Notes: a model not told the origin generated them from the sequence alone. 64,000 nt of DNA from an uncultured Lachnospiraceae bacterium (GCA_910587095.1 CAJUMJ010000030.1:44455-108454); one strand, 5' to 3'. Positions 13,436-22,072 are shown, counted from the stretch's first letter. Numbers and translations are program-made.

Positions 13436-13448
13436 GTACGACGTTCAT
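13436..13448. other. Element/chromosome junction (probable attachment site)
   Basis: Read on the minus strand, MiaB homology runs up to the codons for GCQMN and stops here; beyond it the frame reads five unrelated residues and a stop. The recombinase crossover core must lie at or within a few bases of this point. The exact core cannot be fixed without the other end. Confidence 0.72.
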
Positions 13449-13637
13449 TTGACAGCCGAAAGTGACCACACAGGCCTTTGGCGTCCGCCCATGCTCCACC
13501 TGAAAAGCCGACACATAAATCCGGCATTTTTCTATATATTCCTTTTGACGCTCCAATTCCTCTCTGTTTTCTTTTGCCAATCTCTTTTCCTCTTTGTCTT
13601 TTATATAAATCAGAATACAGGATATATGCGACCGCAT
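13443..13637 (-). pseudogene. miaB: miaB 5' fragment, interrupted by the element
   Basis: 65 codons of the tRNA methylthiotransferase MiaB, which adds the methylthio group to i6A37 of tRNA. The visible part ends RTPKACVVTFGCQMN; that Cys is the first of the three that hold the N-terminal Fe-S cluster. The radical SAM and TRAM domains (MiaB is usually about 440-480 residues) are missing. The ATG at 13637 is the likely start, with a GTG at 13649 possible. The gene follows degV as in an operon. The rest of miaB should lie at the far left end of the element, and precise excision would restore the gene. Confidence 0.85.
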
Positions 13638-13722
13638 AATATTTCCCACTCACCTGCGTACACATTACACAGCGCAAAACTTCCGGCGCGCGGGGAATGC
13701 GAAGTATTTTACGGATTGAACG

Positions 13723-14592
13723 CTACGCGTTCAACCGCTTGCAGCAGGCCACCGCCAAAGCACCCGGCCCAATATGGCAGGCGATACTCAGAGAAAGGGG
13801 ATCCATATGCACGTCAAAGCCCGGGAACGCGTTTAGAACCTCCGTCTTTAACTGCTCGGCCGCCTCCCTGTCATGTGTGTAGGCGATCTGCAACCAGATA
13901 TTATCAGCCAAAGCGCCGTCGAAACGCTTCTCCATATCGTTTCTGATGGCGTTTATCATAATGCTCTTTCCCTGCGATACGGTTCTCGCCTTGGCGAACG
14001 CATCCAGCTTTTCGCCCTGAATCTGCAAAACAGGTTTCAGACGCAGGATTGTCCCAAGCGCCGCAGCCGCAGGGGTGATCCTGCCTCCCTTTTTCAGATA
14101 GTACAAGGTATCCAGCATAATATAGATGCTTGAGTTGAACTTATCCTCCTCCAAAGCCTGCTTTACCCGGGCCGCATCAAAGCCTTTTTCTATCAGCATC
14201 AGGGCGTCAAGGGCCGACTGCCTCTGTGTCACGGAGATCCGCTGGTTGTTGACCACCTGCACCCTTCCGTCATAGTCCTGTGCAAGCATCAGCGCACTCT
14301 GGCAGGAGCCGCTAAGGCCGCTGGACATGGGAATGTGTACGATCTCGTCATAGGAAGCAAGCAGCTCGTCCCACAGCTTCATCACATCCTCAGGGCTTGG
14401 CTGGCTTGTGATCACATCCGCGTTCTCGGAAAGTCTCCGGTAAAACTGCTCCTGAGTCAGGGTGATGTCTTCATAGAAAGGTTCCTCATTAATCATAAAA
14501 GGCATGGGAAGCACATACAGACCGCACTCCTTTGCCTGACTTTGCGTAATGCCGCTGTTACTGTCTGTCACGACCGCGATTTTTTTTGTCAT
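13723..14592 (-). CDS. DegV family fatty-acid-binding protein (FakB-type)
   Basis: A 289-residue DegV protein. KIAVVTDSNSGI opens the N-terminal domain, HIPMSSGLSGSCQSA forms the fatty-acid carboxylate pocket, and LYYLKKGGRI and HIGPGALAVA are family signatures. DegV proteins bind a fatty acid and present it to the kinase FakA for acyl-phosphate formation. FakA is encoded two genes upstream here, so this is probably FakB. The start is uncertain: ATG at 14592 has GAGGATG before it, and two other ATGs lie within 12 bases upstream. It follows recG by 57 bases, and miaB followed it before the insertion. Confidence 0.9.
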   Translation of the reverse strand: MTKKIAVVTDSNSGITQSQAKECGLYVLPMPFMINEEPFYEDITLTQEQFYRRLSENADVITSQPSPEDVMKLWDELLASYDEIVHIPMSSGLSGSCQSALMLAQDYDGRVQVVNNQRISVTQRQSALDALMLIEKGFDAARVKQALEEDKFNSSIYIMLDTLYYLKKGGRITPAAAALGTILRLKPVLQIQGEKLDAFAKARTVSQGKSIMINAIRNDMEKRFDGALADNIWLQIAYTHDREAAEQLKTEVLNAFPGFDVHMDPLSLSIACHIGPGALAVACCKRLNA

Positions 14593-14649
14593 AGTCATCC
14601 TCATTTTCAAAATTTAAATCCGTTTTTGTTCTCCCTTACGAGTTTACCG

Positions 14650-16716
14650 TCAGATACTCCTAAAGTCAACATCCTTTGCATTTCGCAAATCCAGGATTTT
14701 TCTTAAGGTTTCAAATTCTTCTCCCGAAAGATCCCTATCCTTTGCGAGTACCTTTTGGGCCCAGTCGCTTGCGCTTTGTAAGACCGCCGCATCCCGATAG
14801 ATATCACCCAGCATAAACTGTAAATCCCCGCTCTGTCTGATCCCGAAAAGATCCCCCGGCCCGCGCAGAGCCAGATCCTTGCCGGCAATATAAAAGCCGT
14901 CGTTCGATTCGTTTAAAATTTTTAACCGCTCCAGGGTTTCCGGGCGCTTGGACTTGCTGATAAAAATACAGTAGGATTGCTTGTCTCCCCGGCCAACCCG
15001 ACCACGTAGCTGATGAAGCTGTGCCAATCCGAAGCGCTCGGCGTTTTCCACCATCATCACCGTGGCGTTCGGCACATTGATCCCCACCTCAATCACTGTG
15101 GTGGATACGAGCACATCGATATTATGCGCCTCAAAAGCCTCCATGATACGGTTTTTCTCGTCGGGACGCATTCGGCCGTGGAGAGACGCAACCCTTACTG
15201 TCTCAGAAAGCACGCTCTTTAACTTTTTTGTGTAGGAGGCGACATCTTCAAGTTCCTGGGTTTCTCCCTCCTCCACCATCGGGCAGATGACATAGACCTG
15301 CCTCCCCTGGCTCACTTCTTTCTCGATAAACTTGTAGGCGGTATTGCGGTAAGAGGTGTTCACCACACAGTTTTTGACCGGAAGCCTGTCGGCCGGCAGT
15401 TCATCCAGCACAGATATGTGCAGATCCCCATACAGTATAATCGCCAAAGTTCTGGGAATAGGCGTGGCGCTCATGACAAGCACATGCACCGTTTTGTTTC
15501 TCTCGGGAACCGCCTCTCCCTTCTTAGCCAGACTCTCCCGTTGCCTGACCCCGAATCTGTGCTGTTCGTCCGTGATCACGAGAGCCAGCTTTTTATAGGC
15601 AACCTTTTCCTGAATCAGCGCATGGGTGCCGAGGATCACGTCCGCCTCCCCGCTCTCGATCTGCGCATAAATGTCCCGCCTGTCTCTGGACTTGACTGAC
15701 CCGGTCAGTAAAACCGGATTTATCTGCAATCCATACTTTTTTTTCAAATTCAGCAGACTCTCATAGTGTTGTCTTGCCAGAACCTCTGTGGGGGCCATCA
15801 TGGCCCCCTGACAGCCGTTTGCCGCGCACATGACAAGCGCAAGAAAGGCAAGTATGGTCTTTCCTGAGCCGACGTCTCCCTGGATCAGCCGGTTCATGGC
15901 ATACTCGCCGGTCAAATCTCCCTTGATTTCTTCCCATACCCGGGCCTGCGCGCCTGTCAGCCGATATGGAAGCGCCTCAATCAACCGTTTTGTCTGAGCC
16001 ATCTCAATCATGGGGTACTCGCATTTCGTCCTCTCGTTCTCTTCCCGCATCCTGCGAAGCGTCAAAATAAACTGAAAGAACTCGTCAAACACAAGCCTTT
16101 TGCGGGCTTCTATAAGAAGCTCTCTCCTTGTGGGAAAGTGCATCTGTTCCACCGCCTCCCTATAGCCGGGGAATCCCATATCCCGGCGAATAAACGCGGG
16201 CAGAGGATCACCGGACAGATCCACAAGACTGACAGCCTGTTTTACCGCTTTCGTGATGGCGTTGTTGGTAAGACCTTTTGTGGTGGAATAACGCGGCTGC
16301 ATACAGTCCGTCAGCTTTCCGTATTCTTCCGGCTTGTAAATACCGGCCTGCTCCATCACATACCGATCCTTTCTCTTTTGCAGACATCCCCTGAAAATAT
16401 AAGTCTGATCGCGCTTTAAGCTGTTTTTCAGATAAGGCATGTTGAAATATGTCAGATGCAGCATGCCGCCTTCACAGGATATCTGGAAGGTGGTGACAGA
16501 CAGGCCCCTCACGTGCCTTGTTGCCACATTGCCGGCAATCCGGCCGGCCACCGCCGCCATTTCTCCATCCCCTGCCTCGCTTAAAGAGACAGGCTCCTCA
16601 AACTGCTCGTAATCTCTCGGGTAATAAAAAACAAGCTCCTCCGCGGTAGAAATATGCAGTTTTTCAAAGAGGGCGGCGGTTTTTTCACCGACGCCCTTTA
16701 AAGTCCTTATATCCAT
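14650..16716 (-). CDS. recG: ATP-dependent DNA helicase RecG
   Basis: A 688-residue full-length RecG, which reverses stalled forks and processes Holliday-type branches. The N-terminal wedge domain begins MDIRTLKGVGEKTAALF. Helicase motifs follow: GDVGSGKT (Walker A), MMAPTEVLA, ITDEQHRFGVRQR (Walker B with DEQH), MSATPIPRTL, VSTTVIEVGINVP, and the QLHQLRGRVGR motif VI. ATG 16716 lies 10 bases after the fakA stop with GGGCGGAT before it, so the genes are co-transcribed. The N-terminal extension open in the frame overlaps fakA and is not used. Confidence 0.97.
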   Translation of the reverse strand: MDIRTLKGVGEKTAALFEKLHISTAEELVFYYPRDYEQFEEPVSLSEAGDGEMAAVAGRIAGNVATRHVRGLSVTTFQISCEGGMLHLTYFNMPYLKNSLKRDQTYIFRGCLQKRKDRYVMEQAGIYKPEEYGKLTDCMQPRYSTTKGLTNNAITKAVKQAVSLVDLSGDPLPAFIRRDMGFPGYREAVEQMHFPTRRELLIEARKRLVFDEFFQFILTLRRMREENERTKCEYPMIEMAQTKRLIEALPYRLTGAQARVWEEIKGDLTGEYAMNRLIQGDVGSGKTILAFLALVMCAANGCQGAMMAPTEVLARQHYESLLNLKKKYGLQINPVLLTGSVKSRDRRDIYAQIESGEADVILGTHALIQEKVAYKKLALVITDEQHRFGVRQRESLAKKGEAVPERNKTVHVLVMSATPIPRTLAIILYGDLHISVLDELPADRLPVKNCVVNTSYRNTAYKFIEKEVSQGRQVYVICPMVEEGETQELEDVASYTKKLKSVLSETVRVASLHGRMRPDEKNRIMEAFEAHNIDVLVSTTVIEVGINVPNATVMMVENAERFGLAQLHQLRGRVGRGDKQSYCIFISKSKRPETLERLKILNESNDGFYIAGKDLALRGPGDLFGIRQSGDLQFMLGDIYRDAAVLQSASDWAQKVLAKDRDLSGEEFETLRKILDLRNAKDVDFRSI

Positions 16717-16726
16717 ATCCGCCCGT

Positions 16727-18403
16727 CTACTCCGCCGAAATGATATAGTAATAAATCGGCTGACCGCCATATTGCAGTTCGATATCGCATTCCGGGAATC
16801 TCTCCGCAATCCGCTCTTTTAATTTCTCCGCGTCCTCCTGCGAAATCTCCTCACCGTAATAGACGCTGATCAGCTCTTTCCCCTCGCTCATCATGGCTTC
16901 CACCATTTCAAACGCCACTTTGGAAATCGCCGATCCGACCGACAAAATTCCGTGATCCCCAAGTCCCATGAAATCGCCCTGCCTGATCTCCTGGCCGTCG
17001 ATGACCGTATCGCGCACCGCATAAGTTACCTGTCCGGTTGACACCGCCTGCGTTTCTATAAGCATCGTCTCCTCGTTCTCCCCTACGGACAGATCCGGTA
17101 CATAGTTGATCACCGCCGTGATACCCTGCGGCACGGTTTTTGTCGGAATCACGATGATCTTTTTGTCCTTTACGAGGGACCTCGCCTGGTTGGCCGCCAA
17201 AATAATATTTTTGTTGTTCGGAAGAATAAAGATGTTGTCCGCGTTTACCTTGTCGATGGCATTTAGCATATCTTCCGTGCTTGGGTTCATCGTCTGGCCG
17301 CCCTCAATAATATAATCGACGCCCAACCCCTTAAATATTTCCGCAATCCCGTCTCCCGCGGAAACGGCAATAAAGCCCACATCTTTCTTCGGCCCGGGTA
17401 AGACCTCCTCCTTGGCCGGTTTTTCTTCCTGCCTGGACATCTTGAAAAGCTTTTCCTGATGTTCCAGACGCATATTGTCAATCTTCATGTTAGAAAGCGC
17501 GCCGTACTTCAATGCCTTCTGGATAGCCAGACCAGGATCATTGGTATGTACGTGAACCTTTACCACGTCCTCGTCCGCCACAACCACGATGGAATCGCCG
17601 ATCGATTCCAGATAAGCCTTGAAATCAAGCTCCGTCTTTATATTAAAAACCTTGTTTAACATGATGATAAACTCGGTGCAGTAACCGAACTTAATATCCG
17701 CGCTGGCCTGTGCCTCGAAATTCGGTTTTCCCGAAACCGTCCGGCTTTCCCTGTCAAAGGTCAGGTCGATTTCCTTTCCAAGGTAAGCGTCATAGGCGCC
17801 TTTGAGTACCTGCATCAACCCTTGACCACCGGAGTCAACAACGCCTGCCTGCTTTAAAACCGGTAAGAGCTCCGGCGTCTGCAAGAGCGCCTCGTCGGCC
17901 CGCGCAATCACCTGGCCCAAAAACTCAGTCATATCTTCCGTACCCGCATCCGCAAGCTCCCGGGCCTTTATGGCCCCTTCCTTCGCCACGGTCAAAATCG
18001 TGCCTTCCTTGGGCTTCATGACCGCCTTGTAAGCCGTTTCAACCGCCTTCTCAAAAGCGCTCGCAAGCACAGGAACCGTAATATCCGTGCACTCCTTCAC
18101 ACCCTTTGTAAACCCTCTGAAAAGCTGCGACAGGATAACGCCCGAATTTCCCCTGGCTCCCCTCAATGACCCTGATGAGATCGCTTTGCACAAGGACGCC
18201 ATATCGATATCCCCCATGTCATAGAGGGCAGATACCTCCCTGGCAGCCGCCATGATGGTCATTGTCATATTTGTGCCCGTATCGCCGTCCGGTACGGGAA
18301 AAACATTCAGCTCATTGATCCATTCCTTTTTGCTCTCCAGATTTTTCGCTCCGGCCAGAAACATTCTGGCCATCAATCCGGCATCTATCGTCTTTGAATC
18401 CAC
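16727..18403 (-). CDS. fakA: Fatty acid kinase catalytic subunit FakA (DAK2/YloV)
   Basis: A 558-residue protein. The N-terminal DhaL-type kinase domain has VFPVPDGDTGTNMT, whose Asp residues bind Mg-ATP, then GARGNSGVI and VVDSGGQGL. A middle domain holds VHTNDPG. The C-terminal DegV-like domain begins near FIAVSAGDGIAEIF. FakA phosphorylates fatty acids held by DegV/FakB proteins so that they can enter phospholipid synthesis. The start is a GTG at 18403 with GGGAGGATC upstream. It is downstream of the Asp23/YloU gene as in Bacillus (yloU-yloV-recG). Confidence 0.95.
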   Translation of the reverse strand: MDSKTIDAGLMARMFLAGAKNLESKKEWINELNVFPVPDGDTGTNMTMTIMAAAREVSALYDMGDIDMASLCKAISSGSLRGARGNSGVILSQLFRGFTKGVKECTDITVPVLASAFEKAVETAYKAVMKPKEGTILTVAKEGAIKARELADAGTEDMTEFLGQVIARADEALLQTPELLPVLKQAGVVDSGGQGLMQVLKGAYDAYLGKEIDLTFDRESRTVSGKPNFEAQASADIKFGYCTEFIIMLNKVFNIKTELDFKAYLESIGDSIVVVADEDVVKVHVHTNDPGLAIQKALKYGALSNMKIDNMRLEHQEKLFKMSRQEEKPAKEEVLPGPKKDVGFIAVSAGDGIAEIFKGLGVDYIIEGGQTMNPSTEDMLNAIDKVNADNIFILPNNKNIILAANQARSLVKDKKIIVIPTKTVPQGITAVINYVPDLSVGENEETMLIETQAVSTGQVTYAVRDTVIDGQEIRQGDFMGLGDHGILSVGSAISKVAFEMVEAMMSEGKELISVYYGEEISQEDAEKLKERIAERFPECDIELQYGGQPIYYYIISAE

Positions 18404-18461
18404 CGTTTCGATCCTCCCTTACTGTAAAAGTCTAAACCTTGCAGTCGTTGTGCATAGACCT

Positions 18462-18821
18462 TTAGTCAATCACTTTCACACCTTCCACGAAGATGTTTAT
18501 CTTTTCCACTTCTATCCCCGCAAATTCCTCAACCTTATATTTCACGCTGTCAATCAGATTGTCCGATACGGCCAGAATACTCACGCCATAGGACACGATA
18601 ATATGAAAATTGATGGTGAGCTTATTGTTGTTTAAATACACCTGGATGCCGCGCGTCATACTGTCTTTTTTGAGAAGTTTCACAAGTCCGTCCCTGACGC
18701 TCATACTCGCCATGCCAACCACGCCAAAGCACTCCATCGCCGCATTTCCCGCAAACTGTGCAATCACTTCCTGGTCAATCGAAATATTTCCCATATGGGT
18801 ATCCATTGAAGAGACTTTCAT
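18462..18821 (-). CDS. Asp23/Gls24 family protein (YloU)
   Basis: A 119-residue complete Asp23 domain: GNISIDQEVIAQFAGNAAME, then GVVGMA and VYLNNNKLTINFHIIVSYGVS. These proteins polymerise or act as envelope-stress factors at the membrane; YloU is the version always found with FakA. TAGGAGGTAGTCT precedes the ATG. It is the first gene of the yloU-fakA-recG-degV operon, with AT-rich TATAAT-like sequences just upstream (near 18855-18870). The 58-base gap to fakA shows no terminator. Confidence 0.92.
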   Translation of the reverse strand: MKVSSMDTHMGNISIDQEVIAQFAGNAAMECFGVVGMASMSVRDGLVKLLKKDSMTRGIQVYLNNNKLTINFHIIVSYGVSILAVSDNLIDSVKYKVEEFAGIEVEKINIFVEGVKVID

Positions 18822-18921
18822 AGACTACCTCCTAAATTATTTTTCTTTCCAAACGCCTATATTATAACATTATAACCCGATATCCATAAAAAAGAAACCG
18901 AAAAAAAACTATAATTTATAC

Positions 18922-18950
18922 TTGCAATCTCTTCCACTTTCTGCTATTAT
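18922..18950 (+). promoter_or_regulatory. Sigma-A promoter of rpmB
   Basis: TTGCAA (18922-18927), a 17-base spacer and TATTAT (18945-18950), about 55 bases before the rpmB start. Confidence 0.75.
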
Positions 18951-19004
18951 ACAAATGTTGCTTAAGCGAAAAAAGAAACGACTGTATCGTTAGGAGGTGC
19001 AAAG

Positions 19005-19190
19005 ATGGCTAAATGTGATATTTGTGGTAAAGGCGCTCATTTCGGCAACAATGTCAGCCATTCTCATAGAAGATCGAACAGGATCTGGAATTCCAATATT
19101 CAGAATGTAAAATGCATGGTGAATGGCGCTAGCAAAAAGCTTCATGTGTGTACACGCTGCCTTAGATCCGGCAAGGTGGAGCGCGCGTAA
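19005..19190 (+). CDS. rpmB: 50S ribosomal protein L28
   Basis: A 61-residue L28. AKCDICGKGAHFGNNVSHSH opens it and VNGASKKLHVCTRCLRSGKV closes it. The two CxxC pairs (CDIC and CTRC) make it the zinc-binding form. It assembles in the large subunit. TTAGGAGGTGCAAAG precedes the ATG. It is a single-gene unit between its own promoter and terminator, divergent from yloU, which is the usual position in related genomes. Confidence 0.97.
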   Translation: MAKCDICGKGAHFGNNVSHSHRRSNRIWNSNIQNVKCMVNGASKKLHVCTRCLRSGKVERA

Positions 19191-19220
19191 TAAATCCGTT
19201 TATGAAAAAGCACTAAAACA

Positions 19221-19249
19221 GGGTTGACTTGATTAGTCAGCCCTCTTTT
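19221..19249 (+). terminator. rpmB terminator
   Basis: GGGTTGACT (19221-19229) pairs with AGTCAGCCC (19235-19243) with one G-T pair, followed by TCTTTT. Confidence 0.85.
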
Positions 19250-19304
19250 CATGCAATACATATGTTCACAAACCCAATCCACAAAATACATGCAGACCAA
19301 AATA

Positions 19305-19856
19305 TCAAGCCTGCATGTATTTTTCATACTCTCTCTTCAAGTGCTCGTACTCTATATTAATTTTCTGGATCATCTCCGTATCCCCCGCCACATTGTCCGG
19401 GTGGAAAATCTTCGTCAGATCCTTATATCGTTTTTTGAGTGTCATCGGATTGCTCACACCGTGAAAAAAGATGCTGATTTCCGGGTGAGCGCCATAATCA
19501 TAATAGATCTGCTCCTGCCTCAGCTCCTTTTGGGCCGCGAGCCTGGCCCATTCCTTATCCAGCTTCCGGCGATCCATATCCAATTTCCTGAAACCGTCTT
19601 TTATGATTTCGAGCCGTTCCTCGACAAGCTCATTGCTCTTTCTGATCTGGCTTCGCTGCACGTCCATCCTGTGATTTAAGCTCTTCATTTCCTCCTTGAA
19701 CTGGATTTTCTCCTGCTCAAATTTTTCCTGCTTTTCCTGAAGCTCCGCCGCCGCCGTCACGAGCCTGATATTCTCCCGGAACAACCATGATTTCAGCTCC
19801 AGCAAAGACTCCTCCGTCACGGACCTGTCAGAAAGTATTTCTTCAATGTTTTCCAT
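19305..19856 (-). CDS. Coiled-coil protein with C-terminal J domain
   Basis: A 183-residue protein. Residues 20-120 form a long Glu/Lys/Arg-rich coiled coil. The last 60 residues contain NPMTLKKRYKDLTKIFHPDN, then EMIQKINIEYEHLKREYE. The HPD tripeptide between two helices is the mark of a DnaJ J domain, which stimulates DnaK ATPase. A J domain at the C-terminus behind a coiled coil is unusual; it may recruit DnaK to a partner bound by the coil. AAGGAGTACT precedes the ATG. The partner is unknown. Confidence 0.75.
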   Translation of the reverse strand: MENIEEILSDRSVTEESLLELKSWLFRENIRLVTAAAELQEKQEKFEQEKIQFKEEMKSLNHRMDVQRSQIRKSNELVEERLEIIKDGFRKLDMDRRKLDKEWARLAAQKELRQEQIYYDYGAHPEISIFFHGVSNPMTLKKRYKDLTKIFHPDNVAGDTEMIQKINIEYEHLKREYEKYMQA

Positions 19857-19874
19857 AGTACTCCTTTTATTCTT

Positions 19875-20012
19875 CTAACAACAGAAAAAACTGTATCCTA
19901 TCAGCAAAAGCAGCACGATCAGCAAAAGCCCCAAAAAACGGTTCACCAGAAAAAGCATGATCAACATGCCGATTGCGACACAGATCGCCACAAATCCGAT
20001 CATTTTTTTCAT
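19875..20012 (-). CDS. Small membrane protein (45 aa)
   Basis: Almost entirely hydrophobic: FVAICVAIGMLIMLFLV and FLGLLLIVLLLLIGYSFF form two spans around an NRF turn, ending in CysCys. AGAGG lies 8 bases before the ATG. It follows gerW by 63 bases and precedes the J-domain gene. I recall similar small proteins in Lachnospiraceae; the function is unknown. Confidence 0.6.
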   Translation of the reverse strand: MKKMIGFVAICVAIGMLIMLFLVNRFLGLLLIVLLLLIGYSFFCC

Positions 20013-20075
20013 AGAATACCTCTGCTTATGCTCTCATGATACTATATGCCAAAAATCCGCAAACGTGCTTCCGAA

Positions 20076-20468
20076 CTACTGGTTTTCTTCCGGAAAGGCA
20101 ATGTCCACAGCGGCTTCATCCTCAAGCATTTCTTCCTTGGGGGAGGTAAATTTCTCAACAATATCCGGGATCAGGTCGAGCACCTTCGTCACCGCATCCT
20201 GATTTTTAATGTTGACAAGCTTTGTGGAACCGTTTTTGATTACCAGCACGGCGCTTGGCGTCATCTTCGCGCTAAACCCTCCGCCGCCGCTGTTCATCTT
20301 GTCTCCGGCGCTTGCCCCGGCGCCCACGCCGAAACTCACATCCACCAAAGGCAGGATGATGGTATCCCCAACCTGGGTGGCATCCCCCACCACCGTCTTG
20401 GTTCCGATCACGGCGTTCATTCCCCTCATCAGGGATTCGATCACACCGCTAAAATTGTTCTCAGCCAT
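20076..20468 (-). CDS. gerW: GerW/YtfJ family sporulation protein
   Basis: A 130-residue protein. The family core is clear: VIESLMRGMNAVIGTKTVVG, then GDTIILPLVDVSFGVGAGAS, GGGGFSAKMTPSAVLVI and VKLVNIK-like KLVNIKNQDAV. YtfJ (GerW) is made in the forespore of Bacillus and is needed for L-alanine germination. AAGGAGGCAGTG precedes the ATG, and the start overlaps the DUF2953 stop by 8 bases, the same pairing as ytfI-ytfJ. Its presence supports a spore-forming host. Confidence 0.92.
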   Translation of the reverse strand: MAENNFSGVIESLMRGMNAVIGTKTVVGDATQVGDTIILPLVDVSFGVGAGASAGDKMNSGGGGFSAKMTPSAVLVIKNGSTKLVNIKNQDAVTKVLDLIPDIVEKFTSPKEEMLEDEAAVDIAFPEENQ

Positions 20469-21453
20469 TTACACTGCCTCCTTCTTTAAATAGTTTGATC
20501 AGTTTTTTTATGTCTCTATTGAAATAGATTTTTAACGCCGCACGCAGGAAGGTGAAGAAACGCAGCTTTCCCTTGATAAATACGCGGCCTTCCAGCCTTT
20601 TATTCTCAAAGTCCCCGGCAACCTCCACATGACCGCCAAAAAGCGGATACAGCATACCGCATACCGCCAGCACTTCGCCTGTGGCTGCGGGGTCGTTAAG
20701 CCCGACAATCAACTTTGCTTCGAATTTATCCGGCTTAAGGCTTTTTCCGATGGTGAGAAGCTCTCCTTTGCACAGAGAAAACGCGCGCTTAAAGGGCTCT
20801 CCTTCCAAAATATCCCGATAATAAGCAATTTTGCCCGATATCGAACCTATTTTATCACAGAACTTTCTGATTGTGTACTGTATATTTTCGAAGAAACTCT
20901 TAATTTTTTGGAAAATACCGCAGATGATTTTCCAGATCGCCCGCAACTTGTCTAAAAGGGAAGGCTTATCCGTACACCCCGTTTCCGCACTGTCTTCTTC
21001 ATCGGCCGCCTTCGTATCCTCCTGCGGCTCTTCTTTGTCCGCCGCGCTTTTTTTGTCGTCGCCGCTTTCCGATCCCTTTTCTTTTCTTTCAGTTACCAAA
21101 GGTTCCCCTTCTACTATAGGTTCCTCTTCTGCTGTCTCCGAGGACGTATCAACCCTTTTCGTCTTGCCCCGCTTTTCCTTTTTTGGCAGTTTAAAAACCG
21201 TAATAACCGCTATCCGCGCCCTAAAAAAAAGAGCGCCGTCAAACCGGACAAGCAGATTGATAAAGTGCAGCAGCCAGGTCACCTTCACCCGCACTTCGAC
21301 AGGCGGACTGCCCTCGCTCTCCTGTCTTACCGCCTCAATCCGGTAACGGACAGGCACAAAAAGCACACAGAAGATTCCCAAAAGTAGTATTCCCAGGATA
21401 CAGAGAAGGATAATCCCTATTATTTTCAAAATGAGCAACACAATATGTAGCAT
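20461..21453 (-). CDS. DUF2953 membrane protein (YtfI-like)
   Basis: A 330-residue protein. Residues 4-32 form a strong N-terminal membrane span; VPVRYRIEAV and VKVTWLLHFINLLVRFDG follow, then a long acidic low-complexity linker (about 90-160, Glu/Asp/Lys). A C-terminal domain holds FEAKLIVGLNDPAATGEVLA and FENKRLEGRVFIKGKLRFF. DUF2953 proteins are encoded with YtfJ and are presumed sporulation-related. GGAGAGAAG precedes the ATG. Confidence 0.85.
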   Translation of the reverse strand: MLHIVLLILKIIGIILLCILGILLLGIFCVLFVPVRYRIEAVRQESEGSPPVEVRVKVTWLLHFINLLVRFDGALFFRARIAVITVFKLPKKEKRGKTKRVDTSSETAEEEPIVEGEPLVTERKEKGSESGDDKKSAADKEEPQEDTKAADEEDSAETGCTDKPSLLDKLRAIWKIICGIFQKIKSFFENIQYTIRKFCDKIGSISGKIAYYRDILEGEPFKRAFSLCKGELLTIGKSLKPDKFEAKLIVGLNDPAATGEVLAVCGMLYPLFGGHVEVAGDFENKRLEGRVFIKGKLRFFTFLRAALKIYFNRDIKKLIKLFKEGGSVNG

Positions 21454-21479
21454 CTTCTCTCCAAACGTTACTGTGATTT

Positions 21480-21812
21480 TTAAAGCCCGCGAAAACTTTC
21501 CGGGTCTTTTCCTGACAAATAGGCCACCAGCGACACTTCTCCGGCATCGGCAAAAGCTTCCCCGGCAATCCTCTCAATCACCTCAAAAGCTTCCTCCCTG
21601 CCGTTTGCAAGTCCGACGATACAGGCAGGCGGATTTTCCCTGTAATACCACTGCTCGAGCATCAGGCTTGGATAAATCGAAAGTCCGTTCGTCTCCACAT
21701 CGAAAGCGATCACATATATCCACGGTTGCTTTTTGTGCTTTTTCAGCTTCTTTATGGCCTTTTTGGGCTTTTTTACAGTATCCCCGATATAGAGATTTTT
21801 ATAAAATTTCAT
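21480..21812 (-). CDS. Conserved hypothetical protein
   Basis: A 110-residue protein with a Lys-rich N-terminal part (KKPKKAIKKLKKHKKQPW) and an alpha/beta body with IYVIAFDVETNGLSIYPSLM. It is soluble with no catalytic motif that I recognise. The ribosome binding site is weak (AAAGAATGT). It sits 26 bases before the DUF2953 gene, possibly in the same transcript. Confidence 0.6.
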   Translation of the reverse strand: MKFYKNLYIGDTVKKPKKAIKKLKKHKKQPWIYVIAFDVETNGLSIYPSLMLEQWYYRENPPACIVGLANGREEAFEVIERIAGEAFADAGEVSLVAYLSGKDPESFRGL

Positions 21813-21898
21813 ACATTCTTTCCCGCCGACCAGTCATTTCAACAAACATTTAACATATTTTACCACATCTTCCGCGAATTAAACAGAAAAATTTCCCG

Positions 21899-22072
21899 CT
21901 ACATCTGCTTTCTAACAATCCGATATTCATCATCCTCCTGGTAAAACGCGCACGCAAAGTTTTCGCCATTCAAAAAGCGGCTCATCTCGTCCTCGTCCAG
22001 ATCCACCATGCACACATAGTATTCATAATCCTCGTCATATTGATAATTGCTGCACGTATCGCAAATATTCAT
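21899..22072 (-). CDS. DUF6472-type small Cys protein
   Basis: A 57-residue protein: MNICDTCSNYQYDEDYEYYV, then CMVDLDEDEMSRFLNG and NFACAFYQEDDEYRIVRKQM. Four Cys (CxxC, then C21 and C41) look like a small metal site. The sequence matches what I recall of DUF6472, a short family of Clostridia with unknown role. GAAGGAGGGAAGAG precedes the ATG at 22072. Confidence 0.75.
   Translation of the reverse strand: MNICDTCSNYQYDEDYEYYVCMVDLDEDEMSRFLNGENFACAFYQEDDEYRIVRKQM

Larger units (their letters stand above)
1..13442. mobile_element. Integrated element with serine recombinase, right part (left end outside window)
   Basis: About 13.4 kb of accessory DNA that ends inside miaB. It carries a large serine recombinase, a repressor pair, an HUH Rep, a VRR-NUC nuclease, adenine methyltransferases, a transglycosylase and many short unknown genes packed with 4-base overlaps. 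Two short motifs (a 14-bp palindrome and CCTGCTGCCGGGCG) recur inside it and fade out at the miaB junction, which supports a single unit. No capsid, tail or conjugation ATPase genes are visible, so phage, conjugative element and mobilizable element cannot be told apart from this part alone. The right boundary comes from the point where MiaB homology starts. Confidence 0.88.

Noticed and set aside
13303..13677. Open frame of 124 codons across the miaB junction on the minus strand
   Set aside because: It is a different frame from miaB and overlaps its coding part and the twin-operator promoter; no ribosome binding site and no recognisable domain.
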